Positions 24,122 through 35,428 of a DNA stretch of 64,000 nt are shown here, one piece after another. This DNA comes from Flammulina velutipes (taxonomy: Eukaryota; Basidiomycota; Agaricomycetes; Agaricales; Physalacriaceae). The translations under genes and the position numbers were made by a program. Below the pieces are notes generated by a model that did not search any database, was not told where the DNA came from, and saw only the letters and a list, made by a program, of their open reading frames with translations. Positions within the stretch are counted from its first letter, which is position 1. The number at the start of each line of letters is the position of its first letter. The stretch is from assembly GCA_011800155.1 (NCBI GenBank), contig CM022375.1, forward strand, positions 62,001 to 126,000, given 5' to 3'.

Positions 24122-26470
24122 CCACCAGTAGTTGTATTATTTCTACAAATGCTGGGATATATCACAAAAAAATATTATATAAATCCTGGGTTATAGCTGT
24201 GGGTTATATAACCCAGCTCTAAACTGACAAAAATTTCCAAACTAAGGTGCTTAGATAATGCAGCACTTAAGACTGAATTAATTTGGATATACCCAAATAA
24301 TGTTCCCAGGAAAGCACCTACACCATCAACTATCTCTGACCTCTGGGTCGTTCCAATGTGTTCTATTATCATTATATATGAGTACAGGCAACGCCTGCAA
24401 AGCTCGCGACGTGTTTGTGTATGTTGTTTGATCATGGTCCAACCCAATTGATGATGCGGCATACCTGCCGGGCTGTTCGCCGGAACATGATCGATCAATG
24501 GCGCGTGAATCCGTGGTGAACACTTGTTTTCAAAGAATGGGTGTTCAACGTCACATTATACTAAGTTTTTCAGCCGGGATGTCTTAAATAATGTATTCTA
24601 AAGAGAGCCTTGGAAGCAGATGTTCAAAAAATTGACTTTTCAAAAACATGGTGCTCTTGAGCGCAATAGACAGGTTTAATCAAAAAAGATATGGAAAAAT
24701 CGTTTCCTAGGCTTCATTCAGATACATTTTATGTCCCTACTCCGTGTAGTCTGGAAAGGATTCAAGAGCTGTACGGTCTGGAAAATAACTTTCAATCATC
24801 AGCGCGATAATCTCTCTGAATAATGATGTCATGGCTGCTGGACACCATTATTTTGTACCTTGGAACACAGTGACTTCTCGATAGCATTAGAATCATCCAC
24901 AATTACATGATACTGATGTTTTTGAGAGGATATCCAGGTTTCAGAGGACGAGTACACGGATACATCACCGACGACCATTTGCCATTGCTCGAAGTCATTC
25001 AGAGGGTACTCTGATCACATCAAATCAACCTCTGATTGATCATCACTCGTGAAGCTGACGGTTGCAAAATATAATACGAACAAACATGCCACGAGCTTTG
25101 CAGGTGTTACCTGTACTCATTATATATAATGAATTAGCATCCCAGAAGTGTCCCAAGTGTGTGAAAACTCGAATATTAATGATACACCCCAAATTATGGT
25201 ATTGACTTTTGACACATATAATCAACTTGTTTTCACCTGTAGAGTCTTCAGATATGTTCTAATAATGTTCCTACATAGTTTTGAGTCTTCCCTTCATCAA
25301 TCTGGATACCCAAAATGCGAACTTTCATCAAAATATGCATATCTGACCTATTTCTCTATAAGCTTATAGGAACTCATTTTGATTCTTCAGACATTTATGC
25401 ATTTGCAGAAATATACAATGCTTGGGAACAAACTGGATGCTCTAATATGCTTATTATGATATGAAAACATGTTCTCAAGAGTTCCTAGGTTATAGATATG
25501 TGAATTTCTGAGTGCATTCAGACAGAAAGGTTATAGGGAGATACATGAATATTCACATTTACACACACTTGAGACACTTCTGGGATGCTAATTCATTATA
25601 TATAATGATAATAGAACACATTGGAATGACCCAGAGGTCAGAGATAGTTGATGGTGTAGGTGCTTTCCTAGGGAACATTATTTGGGGTATATCCAAGATT
25701 TTGACCGCATTTTTCACACTCCAGACTTCATCTAACTCATGATTAGAGCATTATATACATATATCTTCGAATATAAGGTGTTCCCAGGTGATGGCAAGCA
25801 GGTGGAGTGGCTCAATGATGTGTGGCGTGTTTTTTGGGTATTTTGACCAAATGCAATGGTTCTGTTGACCTGAGGACCTGACTGAGTGTTATATGCAATG
25901 CCCCAAAGGTGTCTGGACGACCTACAAGTGGTTTCAGGTCACCCCCAAGCGAGGGTAAAGTGCTGCTCCCTTTTTGGTGCTTTTTGATGGATTTTCAATA
26001 ATGTTCTGCTTGTTTCTCAGCCAAATCTTCGTGTTTTTACATGGTTCTTTGTGCTGCACACCTTCATTTTTCAATAGGAAGACATCTAGAACAACCCCAG
26101 GTCGATCCGAGGTATGTGCTCCTCGATTAAAAATGCGCCACACATCGTTTTATTGTTGGTTTCAGTAGCTGCCACACCCTCATTCATGTTTCTGATAGTT
26201 AGAAAGAATTTTATTTTTCAACCTACAATCATCCCTCCCATACCCTCCTCATACCCTGGCAATAGCCCAGTATTTATTCTGGTGCCACAATTGTCCCCTG
26301 CCCCCAATCTCTCTGCCCCATCCTCTATCTCCTCCCCCATCAATCTCATCAGTTCCCATCAATCCCTAGGTCCGGATTTATGTGTGGCCACATTTCCCCA
26401 TCCCCTGCTCCTTCATCCCTCCCCATCAATCCCTATATGTCCCCATCAATCACTATCCATATATGGGACC
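24122..26470. mobile_element. Long foldback element copy with internal deletion and nested insertion
   Basis: Starts with terminus CACCAGTAGT...ATTTCTACAAATGCTGGG and matches the element at 58.2-60.7 kb through its spacer (25,150-25,560) and right arm (25,560-26,460), including the GACCCAGAGGTCAG block, CATTATTTGGGGTATATCC and GCGCCAC at 26,135. The left arm is shortened, missing about 0.7 kb, and is split by a nested element at 24,380-25,118. The right terminus is not recognisable. Confidence 0.75.
24380..25118. mobile_element. Non-autonomous TIR element with 9-bp target duplication (Mutator-like)
   Basis: 739 bp bounded by inverted ends starting GAGTACAGG with about 25 bp of further similarity (CCTGCAAAGCTCG). 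ATTATATAT is present on both sides (24371-24379 and 25119-25127). The opposite arm of the same foldback element (about 25,595) shows the empty site with a single copy. A 9-bp duplication points to the Mutator superfamily. No transposase inside. Confidence 0.8.
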
Positions 26471-26615
26471 CATCCCGCCCCATCCCAGCCCGTCCCCCAG
26501 CCGCCAGCCAGCCAGGTTGACCACCTACCTGACCCATGCCTAACTATGGGCAACAACTATTTGTTTGGCCCCGCCACTACGGACCAATAACTAGTTATGC
26601 TTATGGTATAGGGTG

Positions 26616-26891
26616 TCAGGCAAAGGAACTTCCGTCACGGCGATCTACAAGGAAAATGGCTGCAACGGCGCCGGGGAGCATCAGAGAGGTGACTGGCGAT
26701 GATATGGACGTTGACTTACCATCTGAATCTTCGACGACAGTTTTTTTTCTGGGCCTCTTTGGAATGATGGTCCTAGCGGCCTTCTTCACGTTGTTAACGG
26801 CTTTACGGGCAGTGTTGGAGACGCGAGATGATAGCGACGCCTTGGAGGATGCATCAGAAACCTTGCGCTTGCGGGTCGAGGACGACGCCAT
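26616..26891 (-). CDS. Short basic Lys/Ser-rich protein, probable first exon of a truncated gene
   Basis: ATG at 26891. The ~90-residue frame starts with a nuclear-type basic segment (STRKRKVSD, then KKAARTIIPKRPRKK) and an acidic patch. It reads like the N-terminal exon of a transposase or nuclear protein; a GT donor near 26,720 would end the exon, but no continuation was found. A GCGCCAC motif lies upstream at 26938. Confidence 0.35.
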   Translation of the reverse strand: MASSSTRKRKVSDASSKASLSSRVSNTARKAVNNVKKAARTIIPKRPRKKTVVEDSDGKSTSISSPVTSLMLPGAVAAIFLVDRRDGSSFA

Positions 26892-27044
26892 GACTTTTTT
26901 TTAGTGTGGTGGTCCGCCTTCGCTGATTGTATTTCTGGCGCCACCTTCCAAGCCACCGTCAATGAACTGTACAGTTATTACTCATAAATGCCTATTATAT
27001 TCTGCTTCCATGGAGGCTTTTTCACACTGTGGCACGTAGGATAG

Positions 27045-27180
27045 CTGCAACCGTAGATATAAGTACGGGTCGGCCGGGTAAACCCAAATCGGCCATCGAG
27101 TAAAATGACCCGTGCCCGGCAGTGACCCGAACCCGCAACCCGGCAAAACCCGGCCGACCCGCGCTATTCACTAAGTATAC
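27045..27180. repeat. hAT-type subterminal repeat cluster (GGGTCGG/CCCGGC)
   Basis: A compact group of GGTCGGCCGGG and CCCGGC units in both orientations resembles the subterminal part of a hAT element. Only one end is present; it abuts the LTR at 27,228. Confidence 0.4.
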
Positions 27181-27227
27181 GGCACGATGGATTTACAAAC
27201 CATACACTATGGCCCACTTTATATGTT

Positions 27228-27653
27228 TGTCACGAATCACCTCTATTTTGCTCCCTCCACCTCGGTCCCAGACCTCGCCGAGGGTACGCCACACTCTCCC
27301 CTTTTCACATGTCAGACGCTCCGGACCGGGTCAGCACTGCCTTAGTCTAGGCATGGTCCGTGCATAGCCTTATCGCTCACTATCGCACCATCGGATTCCT
27401 CATGATCACATTGTTATTGCACCATTGGTGCTCATCGTTCACATGGACACTTTACTTATAAACACACGGCCTTTCTAGATAGTTCCTTAGTTTGTCCTCT
27501 TCGTCTCTACACTGTTCGGATATCCCAGCACTGTATTGAGCCAGGCTCTCTCATATTCAATCTATGCTTCACTCTCTGCCTCTCTCTTATTCGTCCTCTG
27601 TCCGACTGTGACTTGGGTGGCTGTTTGGTTCACTCCTGACCCCGTCCTTGACA
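27228..27653 (+). repeat. Chromovirus LTR (same family as 13,730-14,154)
   Basis: 426 bp, TGTCA...TGACA ends, nearly identical to the reverse complement of 13,730-14,154. Flanks ATGTT and CTAGG do not match, so it is not a clean solo LTR; internal gag sequence follows, making it a 5' LTR. Confidence 0.9.
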
Positions 27654-28478
27654 CTAGGACAAACTCTTCTACACCCACCTCGCTTGGCACATGCCCGCCG
27701 ACCGTACCTCTACAACCAAGCCAGATCTTACTCCTCGGGCCACGCGCCTGAGACTCAAGAAAACCAGTCCCCCCCCGTGCGTTAACAGTTGACAAAGTCA
27801 ACTTCAGCTTACTACCTCCTGATCTCAAAATCCGTCGTCGTTGTTACCCGCGTGAGCTTCACCCACGCACCGACAAGCGGGCACCATCGCGCGCTTCTCA
27901 GCCAATGCAGACTCCCCTCCATTACCTCCCGGCGCCGAAGTTTATCAAAGCGCAGCTTAGATCCTCGATCCCAGCAACAATTGGCAAGAGCTTCATTTCG
28001 ACGAAGACGATCGCTGGTTCATCCGAGGCGACAACAACGTCCCTGTCTATCCTACTCCCCTCGACTTCGCAGAAGCCCAAAGACGCCTCGATCAACACCA
28101 CGATCGTCATCGCTCCGAAGAGCAGCAAGTAGCTGAGTCATTACTTGGTTCAGATTCAGCTTCACCCTCACCTGAACCCCAAGAACCCGAGTCTATCCAG
28201 AATCAAGAACCTGCTCATGTATCCCCTGTCTCTGTCTCCATCGATCCCTTGCCCAGTCCTTCGCTAGTCGAAGCACCTCCACGTTTCCCATCTCCCGCTC
28301 CATCATCCTCGTCTTCTTCCTCGTCTTCCTCTGGTCCTCCGTCTCCTTCTATTCCTATTCCCTCTATCATGTCCAACGCATCAACTCCAATCCCCAGCGA
28401 ACGAGCCCTAGCAGTAATACCCAGGAAGTTTCCCGGGGCTCTAGCTAGCAGGTGTGCTTTCAATTTCCATAGCTAGAG
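27654..28478 (+). pseudogene. gag: Chromovirus 5' leader and truncated gag
   Basis: After the LTR a leader of about 300 bp precedes a frame (about 27,961-28,478) reading WQELHFDEDDRWFIRGDNN, a DFAEAQRRLDQHHDRH segment, then Ser/Pro-rich sequence. This resembles the start of chromoviral Gag. Upstream homologous-looking codons (FIKAQL) lie in another frame, so a frameshift is likely. The frame stops near 28,478; capsid and zinc knuckle are missing. Confidence 0.65.
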
Positions 28479-29758
28479 CAGTCTGACCACTTATGTAGCA
28501 CAGCCATCAACGCGGCACGTCGCGGCATCTTCTTTAGGCCTTAAACCGTCGTTGTACACATGGGCTTAGTTATAAGTAGTGATCGGCAATGAGCGCACAC
28601 AGCCACCGTGCTGACTAATTGAGCGCCACATTTCATTAGCACATTCCGTGGGGGGGGATCCTACATCGGTAGAGCCATAGCAGTACTATACAGCCAAAAC
28701 TCCAGGCATGTATCTCTAAGGGCAAATAGGAACGGTGGGCATCTATCCCTATGGGGGTTGACCACCTCCCCAGGTCTATCCCTACCCCTCTGAGCTTAGT
28801 AAGCCTCCCGCCGCCGCCCTGGGGTGCCAGGTACATGCTACCCCCGGCAATCCTGCACCTTGCTTTTGGACCGAATCCTTGCGGCACTTCCCGCAGCTGA
28901 CCAAGCGACGCCGCTTCCTTCCGGCCCACATATCCATTAAATGTGGCGCCTACGCGGCATCCTGATCCAGCGGGCGTACCCTTCTTGCTAAATGTGTCCA
29001 TCTATCCAATCCTCCGCCTCAGACATTGCCTGCTTGCTCCAGCCAACGGGGGAGAGGAATGTGGCGCAACCCGCCTTGTTATTGGCTGCTACGGTACCGA
29101 ATTAGAGGGAAACATTTTGGTATGTGCAACATTCTATCAATAGAATGTAATATATGACCACATGTGCCCTCTTCGTTCTGGTCTTGCCACGCGATATTCA
29201 TCCTTCAAATGTGGCGTGCATTGGATCAGGACAGCCCAACTCTAAGCATTTTCATTACCATTTATCACACTCACAATCTTTATTCACTCCCAATTTATAT
29301 ATTTGACCCCTCTCGGTCTCGCCATTCATTATCTACCCCATCAAAGCAACGCCACACTTCGTACTTAGAAATTAGAATTAAAAATGGTCTTCCTAAGGAG
29401 AGTTGAAATACCAATATGTTTCGCCGAAAAGCGGACCGATATTCACAATGACATCATTGTTGATTGCTATCTACGCCTATAATACATTGTATGCATCACC
29501 TTTAGATGACGGTGCAAGCATAGGTATGTCTACAACCTGCTACATAGTGTCCAAACCTACTTAGAGTCATATCCCAATCCTGTCAACCCTTCCATCATCC
29601 ATGCGGCATCATTTACGTACTCTACCCACACATTCAGTTCGTCTATCTCAACCTCCCTCCACCAATACAAGCATGCGACCACCGACAACCAACCGTTCGG
29701 CCCCTAGGCATCTAGCACGCCGAACTCGCGTCCGTGACGCTTGCGAACATCTAGAAAA
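28479..29758. other. Gene-poor region with TGTGGCGC motifs
   Basis: Contains the motif at 28623, 28942 and 29060. A short frame at 29,601-29,760 (Arg/Ser/Thr-rich) could be the first exon of a gene cut by the following TIR element. Nothing else recognised. Confidence 0.4.
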
Positions 29759-31206
29759 GGGTATTTTCTTTAAGTTATCTGTAGTCAACTTAAAGCTGTT
29801 AGGTTACTAAAGTTACAAAAGGCATGAAAGTTGTCTACGGGCATGGTTAAACACGACACTTATCTTAAGTTGCAGTAAGTCACTCAGAAGTTAGAGTAAG
29901 TTACTCAGAAGTTACACTCAAGTTGGGATAAGTTGAGAGCTGTGTTTAACCATGGCCTAAGATGTCTCAAAGTCTAACTTGAGTCTGACCTAAAGCTGTT
30001 CAATTCTATCAATATAATAACCTGGATTAGAAGCTAATCCAATCAGATATCACACAATTTAGATAGAAAACAATCAATTATCATTGCAACTATCAATAAA
30101 CAGATACAATATACACTATCAAATAACTAAACAATAGTTCAAAAGAAATACTAAAAGAAAGAGTAGTTTAGTCAAAGATACAAGTCAAAAGAGTAAGAAA
30201 CATACCAGAACATTAAACACAGTCAAAAGAGAGTATCCTTGAACAAGAGACAGTGATTAGCAAGCATAAGAAAAGAAGAAGCAAGTCCACATACCAAAAG
30301 AACATTCAAGACTTGAAGATTTAAAGAGAGAACATAGAGGAAGGAGGTCAAGAGAGGAATGATGGGATCAGAGCTCAGCTCTGGTTTAAATACCAACATG
30401 AAGTCACATGACCAGGGCAGAGGGTTTGGGTCCGGAGGTCCGGACCTAAATTGCCTGCCTGTTGGACTTGATCAATTCTTGATTCTTGATTTATCACTGT
30501 TCAATCAATAACTCTCTGGGACTTGCATGAAAGGTAGCAGACCTATATATGGTTGGAAAGTGTTTGATTAGGGCTACAAGACGAGCCCATAACCGTGGGA
30601 AAATATGAGGTGCAGCTTTGGCCATAAGCCATTCAATCAAATCTCTGTTTCTTGTGTTCAAGCAATAGCACTACTATACTTGACTAGAAGGTACAGGTAT
30701 TATATACTGTCAGAAAGCGTTTAATTAGGCCTACAAGACGCTTATATAATCATGGGAATCGCAGGGACGCACCACAAGTTATAGGCAAAATACATGATTT
30801 TACTCGAATTTCTCTAGTCTCTTTTGCTTATAGAATATCTATACAATTGCTGCTAGCTAGTAGACAATGATTAGACAACTTGGGAGAACCTCAGTTGAGC
30901 TTTAGGCACCTCAAGTTGACTGCTATACTAGCTCTAACTTGAGACAACTTGGTGTCTTATAGATAGAAGCTTTAGTGCAATTATCTTATGTCAACTGTAA
31001 AGCAACTATAGACAATGGATAAGAAACATTTATCTTAAGTTAACTTTCTCCAACTTTGGTTAGCTTTCTGTGACTTGGGGCTGTCTTTAGTTGTGTGCTA
31101 GAATTTGAGTATCTTGAACCAACTTTTCTGACTAAAGACAACTTATCTCACTTAAGTTACAAGCTTTAAGTAACTGTAACTTGAGTTAACTTAAGATTAT
31201 AAGGCC
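29759..31206. mobile_element. AT-rich non-autonomous TIR element with TTAAGTT subterminal repeats
   Basis: Both ends are dense in imperfect AAGTTA/TTAACTT units and are roughly inverted copies of each other. A near-palindrome (CATGGTTAAACAC ... GTGTTTAACCATG) lies at 29,845-29,955. The interior has two diverged direct repeats (about 30,555-30,625 and 30,712-30,790), each with a GATTAGGGCTACAAGACG-like core. No protein coding. Its right edge abuts the CACTA element. Superfamily unknown. Confidence 0.5.
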
Positions 31207-31209
31207 TTT

Positions 31210-31282
31210 CACAAGTGGACACACACGAGGAACCCTCGCTTGGGTTCCGCACATGAACCCTCGAGGAACCCTCAGCAAACCC
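31210..31282 (+). repeat. Left TIR and subterminal repeats of the CACTA element
   Basis: CACAAGTGG terminus followed by GAACCCTCGCTTGGG, TTCCGCACATGAACCC and further GAACCCT units to about 31,290. Confidence 0.88.
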
Positions 31283-31503
31283 TTGGCGAACCCTTACGCA
31301 CTATGTGCGTAAGTAGACATATGCATCATTAGGGACAATAAAAGATCAAGATGACATTTAGACAGTAGATAGCAGTATCACAGCAGGTACGTAGATTAGC
31401 AATAGACGTTAGTAAATAGAGTTGGGTTGAAAATTACAATGGCTGAACGCGACATTAGAAGAAATAACGCGACGTTAGACATGCACGTACGATGTGTATA
31501 TGT

Positions 31504-31985
31504 TTAGAAGACGATCTTGTCCCTTGGCCACCGGTACTGCATCCAGTGTTGGTTGATGGTGCACAGCGGACAGTTTTCAGAATGAATCCTGTTGTGGTGC
31601 GGATACGGCGGGACTTGAATGATGTAGACGCAACATACGACGGAGCTATGGCAGTTGAGGCGGGGATACATTGAAAACGAAGGCACATACCACTGGTCAA
31701 CGCGCTTTGACGGCTTCCGGAACGTTTCGCGTCGACTTGCGCGCTGGCTTGCGCGCCAATGTTTCACCAATTGAACATAGTCAAACGTTCCTTTCGCATG
31801 GTTTAATGAAGATCCAACGGGCGACTTGGTGTATGGTTAGCAGAGTACGCAAGAGCATTTGAATGAGCACTTACATTGACAAAACACATCCAGATGCTCA
31901 TATGTGGCGTATGAGAAAAGAGATTGATGTGACTGGCCCGATGCCGAGACGGAGTCACGGCCCGCATGATCCATTGGTCACACAC
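31504..31985 (-). CDS. Small Cys/His-rich protein carried in the CACTA element
   Basis: Three exons join in frame: 31985 to about 31,876 (ending WMCFVN before GTAAGT), about 31,826-31,694 (HAKGTFDYVQLVKHWRAS), and about 31,645-31,504. The last exon holds CSVVCC, a His-rich run and CPLCT, a possible zinc-binding arrangement, and ends DKIVF. The true start may lie further upstream. No family recognised; it may be an accessory element gene or captured host sequence. Confidence 0.5.
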
Positions 31986-32189
31986 AGCGCGCTCGTCTCC
32001 TTTTAAGTAGTCGATGGCGGAGACATACTCCTAGGGATAAGAGGAGAGATTAAATGTTAACAAAGAGAAAATATGGTGTTTCAACGATGAATGAACGAGG
32101 CGGAACACTAAACATGAGGTGATAGCAAATTTACACTCCGCACACACATTCATCCTTTTACCACCACCTGCACATCTACCTGAAAGACA

Positions 32190-34711
32190 ATGGCTTCACA
32201 GAAAATGGACGTCGTCATGGATCAACTTGCGGGACACAAGCGCACTAGGAGTGATGAGCCTGAGGCTGAAAGAGCAAAGAGGAGCCGCCCAACGGTACGT
32301 ACTTATTTACTTATCATTTCCAACTTGCACTGAAAGAAATGTTAGATGCTCGATGCACAGGAAAGAGAGCGAGCGGCGGATGAGGAGGCCAACATCGCGC
32401 CAAACATTGTGCAGCGTAGTGATCCAGTCCGACTTACACGAGACCAGATCGATACAAGGACAAGGGTGAGGGAATCCAGCGGCAATAGATCAGAATAGTA
32501 CTGAACTATGCATAGGAAGCTTTGACCACGCACCTTCGCATGCTATCTGGCAATTTCGATCCCCGTAAGCCAATCAGGCAACCATCCCTGGCTGATGTCG
32601 AGAACCACGTTCGAGCGGCGAAGACGCTGAGGCCCACAGTTTCACTTCTCCAGAATGCCCCCGCGCTCAGGACACAAGCCGAATTGAAGCTATCCCTCCG
32701 CGACATTCGATCGGCAGCTCTAGCAGGCGGGAAAAGAGTGACCAAAAATCTGGCGAACCTTACGGATATGCATATCAACACTGCACTGGGGATGGTTAGT
32801 GCTGCTCGCCTGCCTGCTTGGGCCCCTGATCTGAAAGGAGGTACTCCCACCGATTGGTACAATCAATCAATCGAGTTGGTGGCCATCCAAAGCTTCATCC
32901 GGATCGCCAAGGCAGGCGCGTACGATGCAATAGAGTTCGACAAGCGCATTCTCTCGGATATCCAGCTCCTCAGCGTTCATTATCGGCATATTGTTTGGGG
33001 TACTTTCAAGGACCTATTGGGGGAGTATGAGCGCAAGGGCGCCGAGGTGGTTATGAGCGACTTTGTCAAACACGACTTGAGGAAGAACCTTGGAAAGGTG
33101 AGTATTGTGTTCTATTATTAAAAAGATATATGCTTACCTGCATTAGGTCGCAGAGCAGAGGGCAGCATTTCTCGAGGCGGCTGGATGGAACCATCGTGTC
33201 GTGTCTTTGTATCGGACGCCTAGCGCCAATTCCGAGGCCCACCCAGCACAGAAGGGAATCGTTCACTGGGTCCGGGAGAAAGTGGGTCGAAGGCCATCCG
33301 TCGCGAAATTCATTCATCAGATGGAAAAACTTCGACGTCAATACGGCCAAAGGATCGACCGTGGCATGAAGGCCGCCAAGACGAAAGCGAAGAAGGCGGC
33401 AAAGAAGGCAAAGGATGCGGAGCATAATCGAGAGAAGGAAGTATGTCGCGTACATCGCAACGGTCCTCCTGAGGGTGCAGAGGAGGGTGCAGAGGAGGGT
33501 GCAGCAGAGGCATCGACATTGACCGCACCACCAAGGTCCTCTCGTACGTCCCCGTTCCTAGAGTCGAGCGCAAGAAGGACCCGGAGAACTTCTTGCATCC
33601 AGTCCTCACCGACTATCCTACTTCTGGCAAGGTTCCTATCGACTTGTTTTCCATTGCGGCCTTCAACGCGATGCCAGATTATTGGCGCGAGATGTTTGTG
33701 GACGCTCTCGTCGCATTCCCTTCGAAGGCCGTCCTCGACGCCAACATGTCGCCAGAGGCCGAATGGAATCTGGTATCGGATCAGGAGTTCATGGAGAGGT
33801 GGGGGAACAAAGTCAAGGCCAAGTATAACATACCCAAGCCGGAGCTAAAGGACGTGGAGATGGAGGAGGCGGTGGAGCAGGGAGCACAAAAGGAAGGCGA
33901 GGGTCAGGAGGGGGAAGGCGAGGGTTCGAAGGAAAGGGAAGGCGAGGGTTCGGAGGAGGAAGGCGAGGGTCCGAAGGAGGGGGAAGGTCAGGCAGAAGGG
34001 AGTGCCCAACGTGCCCAACGTGAAAAGAAAACAAGAGACGATGAATATTTCACGGATACTGGGGACGAAGATCGCAGTGACGATGACCAGGAGATGCGCA
34101 GATTGAAGGCGGAAACACGGAAGACGAAACACGAGTTGGTGAAGAAGACAAGGGAGGCAAAGAAGAGGCGCGACAAGGAGCGGGAGTTGGAGGATGCTCT
34201 GCGCGCTCTGAATGCGCTGGAACGGCAGGAAAGGGAGCACGAAGATCGTTTGCGTCGCATGACACGCGAACAGGAGCTGCTGCATCTCTCGGACATCCCA
34301 GTGCGCAGGGCATCCGGGTCTCGTTCTCAGACCACAGGTGGAGGGTTTCGAGCGTTCAACGCCAGGGCGTCCATCTCTGGCGCTGAATCATCCACATCTG
34401 GCGCCAGAGCGTCCGCCGCTGCTCCAGGGAATACGGGCGCTCAACCCTCGTCAGCTCAACCCAAGGATAGGCCGACGGTGAAGAAGGCCAATATCCCTCC
34501 GCCCCAAGACCCTAAGGGCAAAGGGAAAGCTGTTCCACGCATGGACGAGTACGAGGACGATGACGAGTACGAGTACGATGACGAGGATGAGGATGAGGAT
34601 GAGGGTGAGGGTGAGGGCGGAAATAAGGGGTCGCAGGAAACCCGTCGGATGGGAAGGCAAGTGCCAGCGCCACGTAGGAAGGACTGGAGATTGGCTAGAA
34701 AGGATGATTAG
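32190..34711 (+). CDS. Large nuclear-type coiled-coil protein of unknown function, CACTA cargo
   Basis: About five exons: 32190-32294, 32346-32465, 32516-33097, 33147-33440, then about 33,490-34,711 (the last acceptor is unclear). A basic start (HKRTRSDEPEAERAKRSR) is followed by a folded helical region, a Lys/Ala-rich coil (KTKAKKAAKKAKDAE), a Glu/Gly-rich low-complexity tract, a long coiled coil (ERELEDALRALNALERQERE) and an acidic tail of DE repeats. It lies upstream of tnp2 in the same orientation, as the second, DNA-binding-type gene does in many CACTA elements; that role is inference. No known domain seen. Confidence 0.6.
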
Positions 34712-35428
34712 ATGGCGGACTTCATGCAAAGTTCATGATCAGATATACATATGTACTATTTATCGCAATCCAAAAGTTTTTTTGGCCTGCTATCAACGTC
34801 ACGCGAAGAATATTCTGGGCACATCATACACATCGCACGATGCGGGTTGCGATATAGTTTCTACCTTTTCCAAATGGGTTATATCTAGCAATAAGCAAAG
34901 AAATGACGCACTGCACTTAGGAAAGATCTTGCAGGCAATGGTGCGCGTCCAGGGATACGAAAGCGTCAGGGAACGCAACAATGCGACATAAACACACGAT
35001 ACATCACGAGGACGATATCGCAGCACTACAGAACGTGTCCAATAGTGCCCCCACCCGACGCGAGGTCGAAGTGGGTGTGGTGGGCGCTGGGAGACGGTTG
35101 GGCTGAATCAGCCCTTGTTTGGCATCGGCTTGTTTGGTGCGGCTTGTTTGGCAGGGCAGTGTCGGGCATTCCCATGGCACGGGAATTACCATGCCATTTA
35201 CTCCCGTTGCAATCGAAACTGGAGTGTGGAGTAAATTGCCATGCCATATGAATAGCCATAGTTTCTATAGCTTGTACACTGGTTTTTTTGTTGTAAGAAA
35301 ATATATAAAAGGCACACTTTCTCTCTATATTTTCATCACTCACTCATTCATTCAAAGAAGCTGGCCTTTTTTGCAGTACTCTTTCTTTTATTCTGACTTT
35401 TTGGTAATACTTACATCTACACACAGTG
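34712..35428. other. Spacer and upstream region of tnp2
   Basis: No gene. Contains the presumed terminator of the preceding gene and the tnp2 promoter. Confidence 0.5.
35302..35310 (+). promoter_or_regulatory. TATA box upstream of tnp2
   Basis: TATATAAAA about 120 bp upstream of the tnp2 ATG, followed by a pyrimidine-rich leader with the CACTCACTCATTCATTC string typical of fungal transcription starts. Confidence 0.5.

Noticed and set aside
26190..26470. C-rich CCCATCAAT repeats as a new satellite
   Set aside because: The same sequence is part of the right arm of the foldback element (60,310-60,490).
28249..28476. Independent Ser/Pro-rich small gene
   Set aside because: It is continuous with the gag-like frame that follows the LTR.
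33900..34010. Minisatellite of GAAGGCGAGGGT units
   Set aside because: It encodes a Glu/Gly-rich low-complexity tract in frame within the CACTA passenger gene.
34550..34620. Microsatellite-like GAGGAT/GAGTACGA tract
   Set aside because: It is the coding sequence of an acidic DE-rich tail in an open reading frame, not a separate repeat feature.
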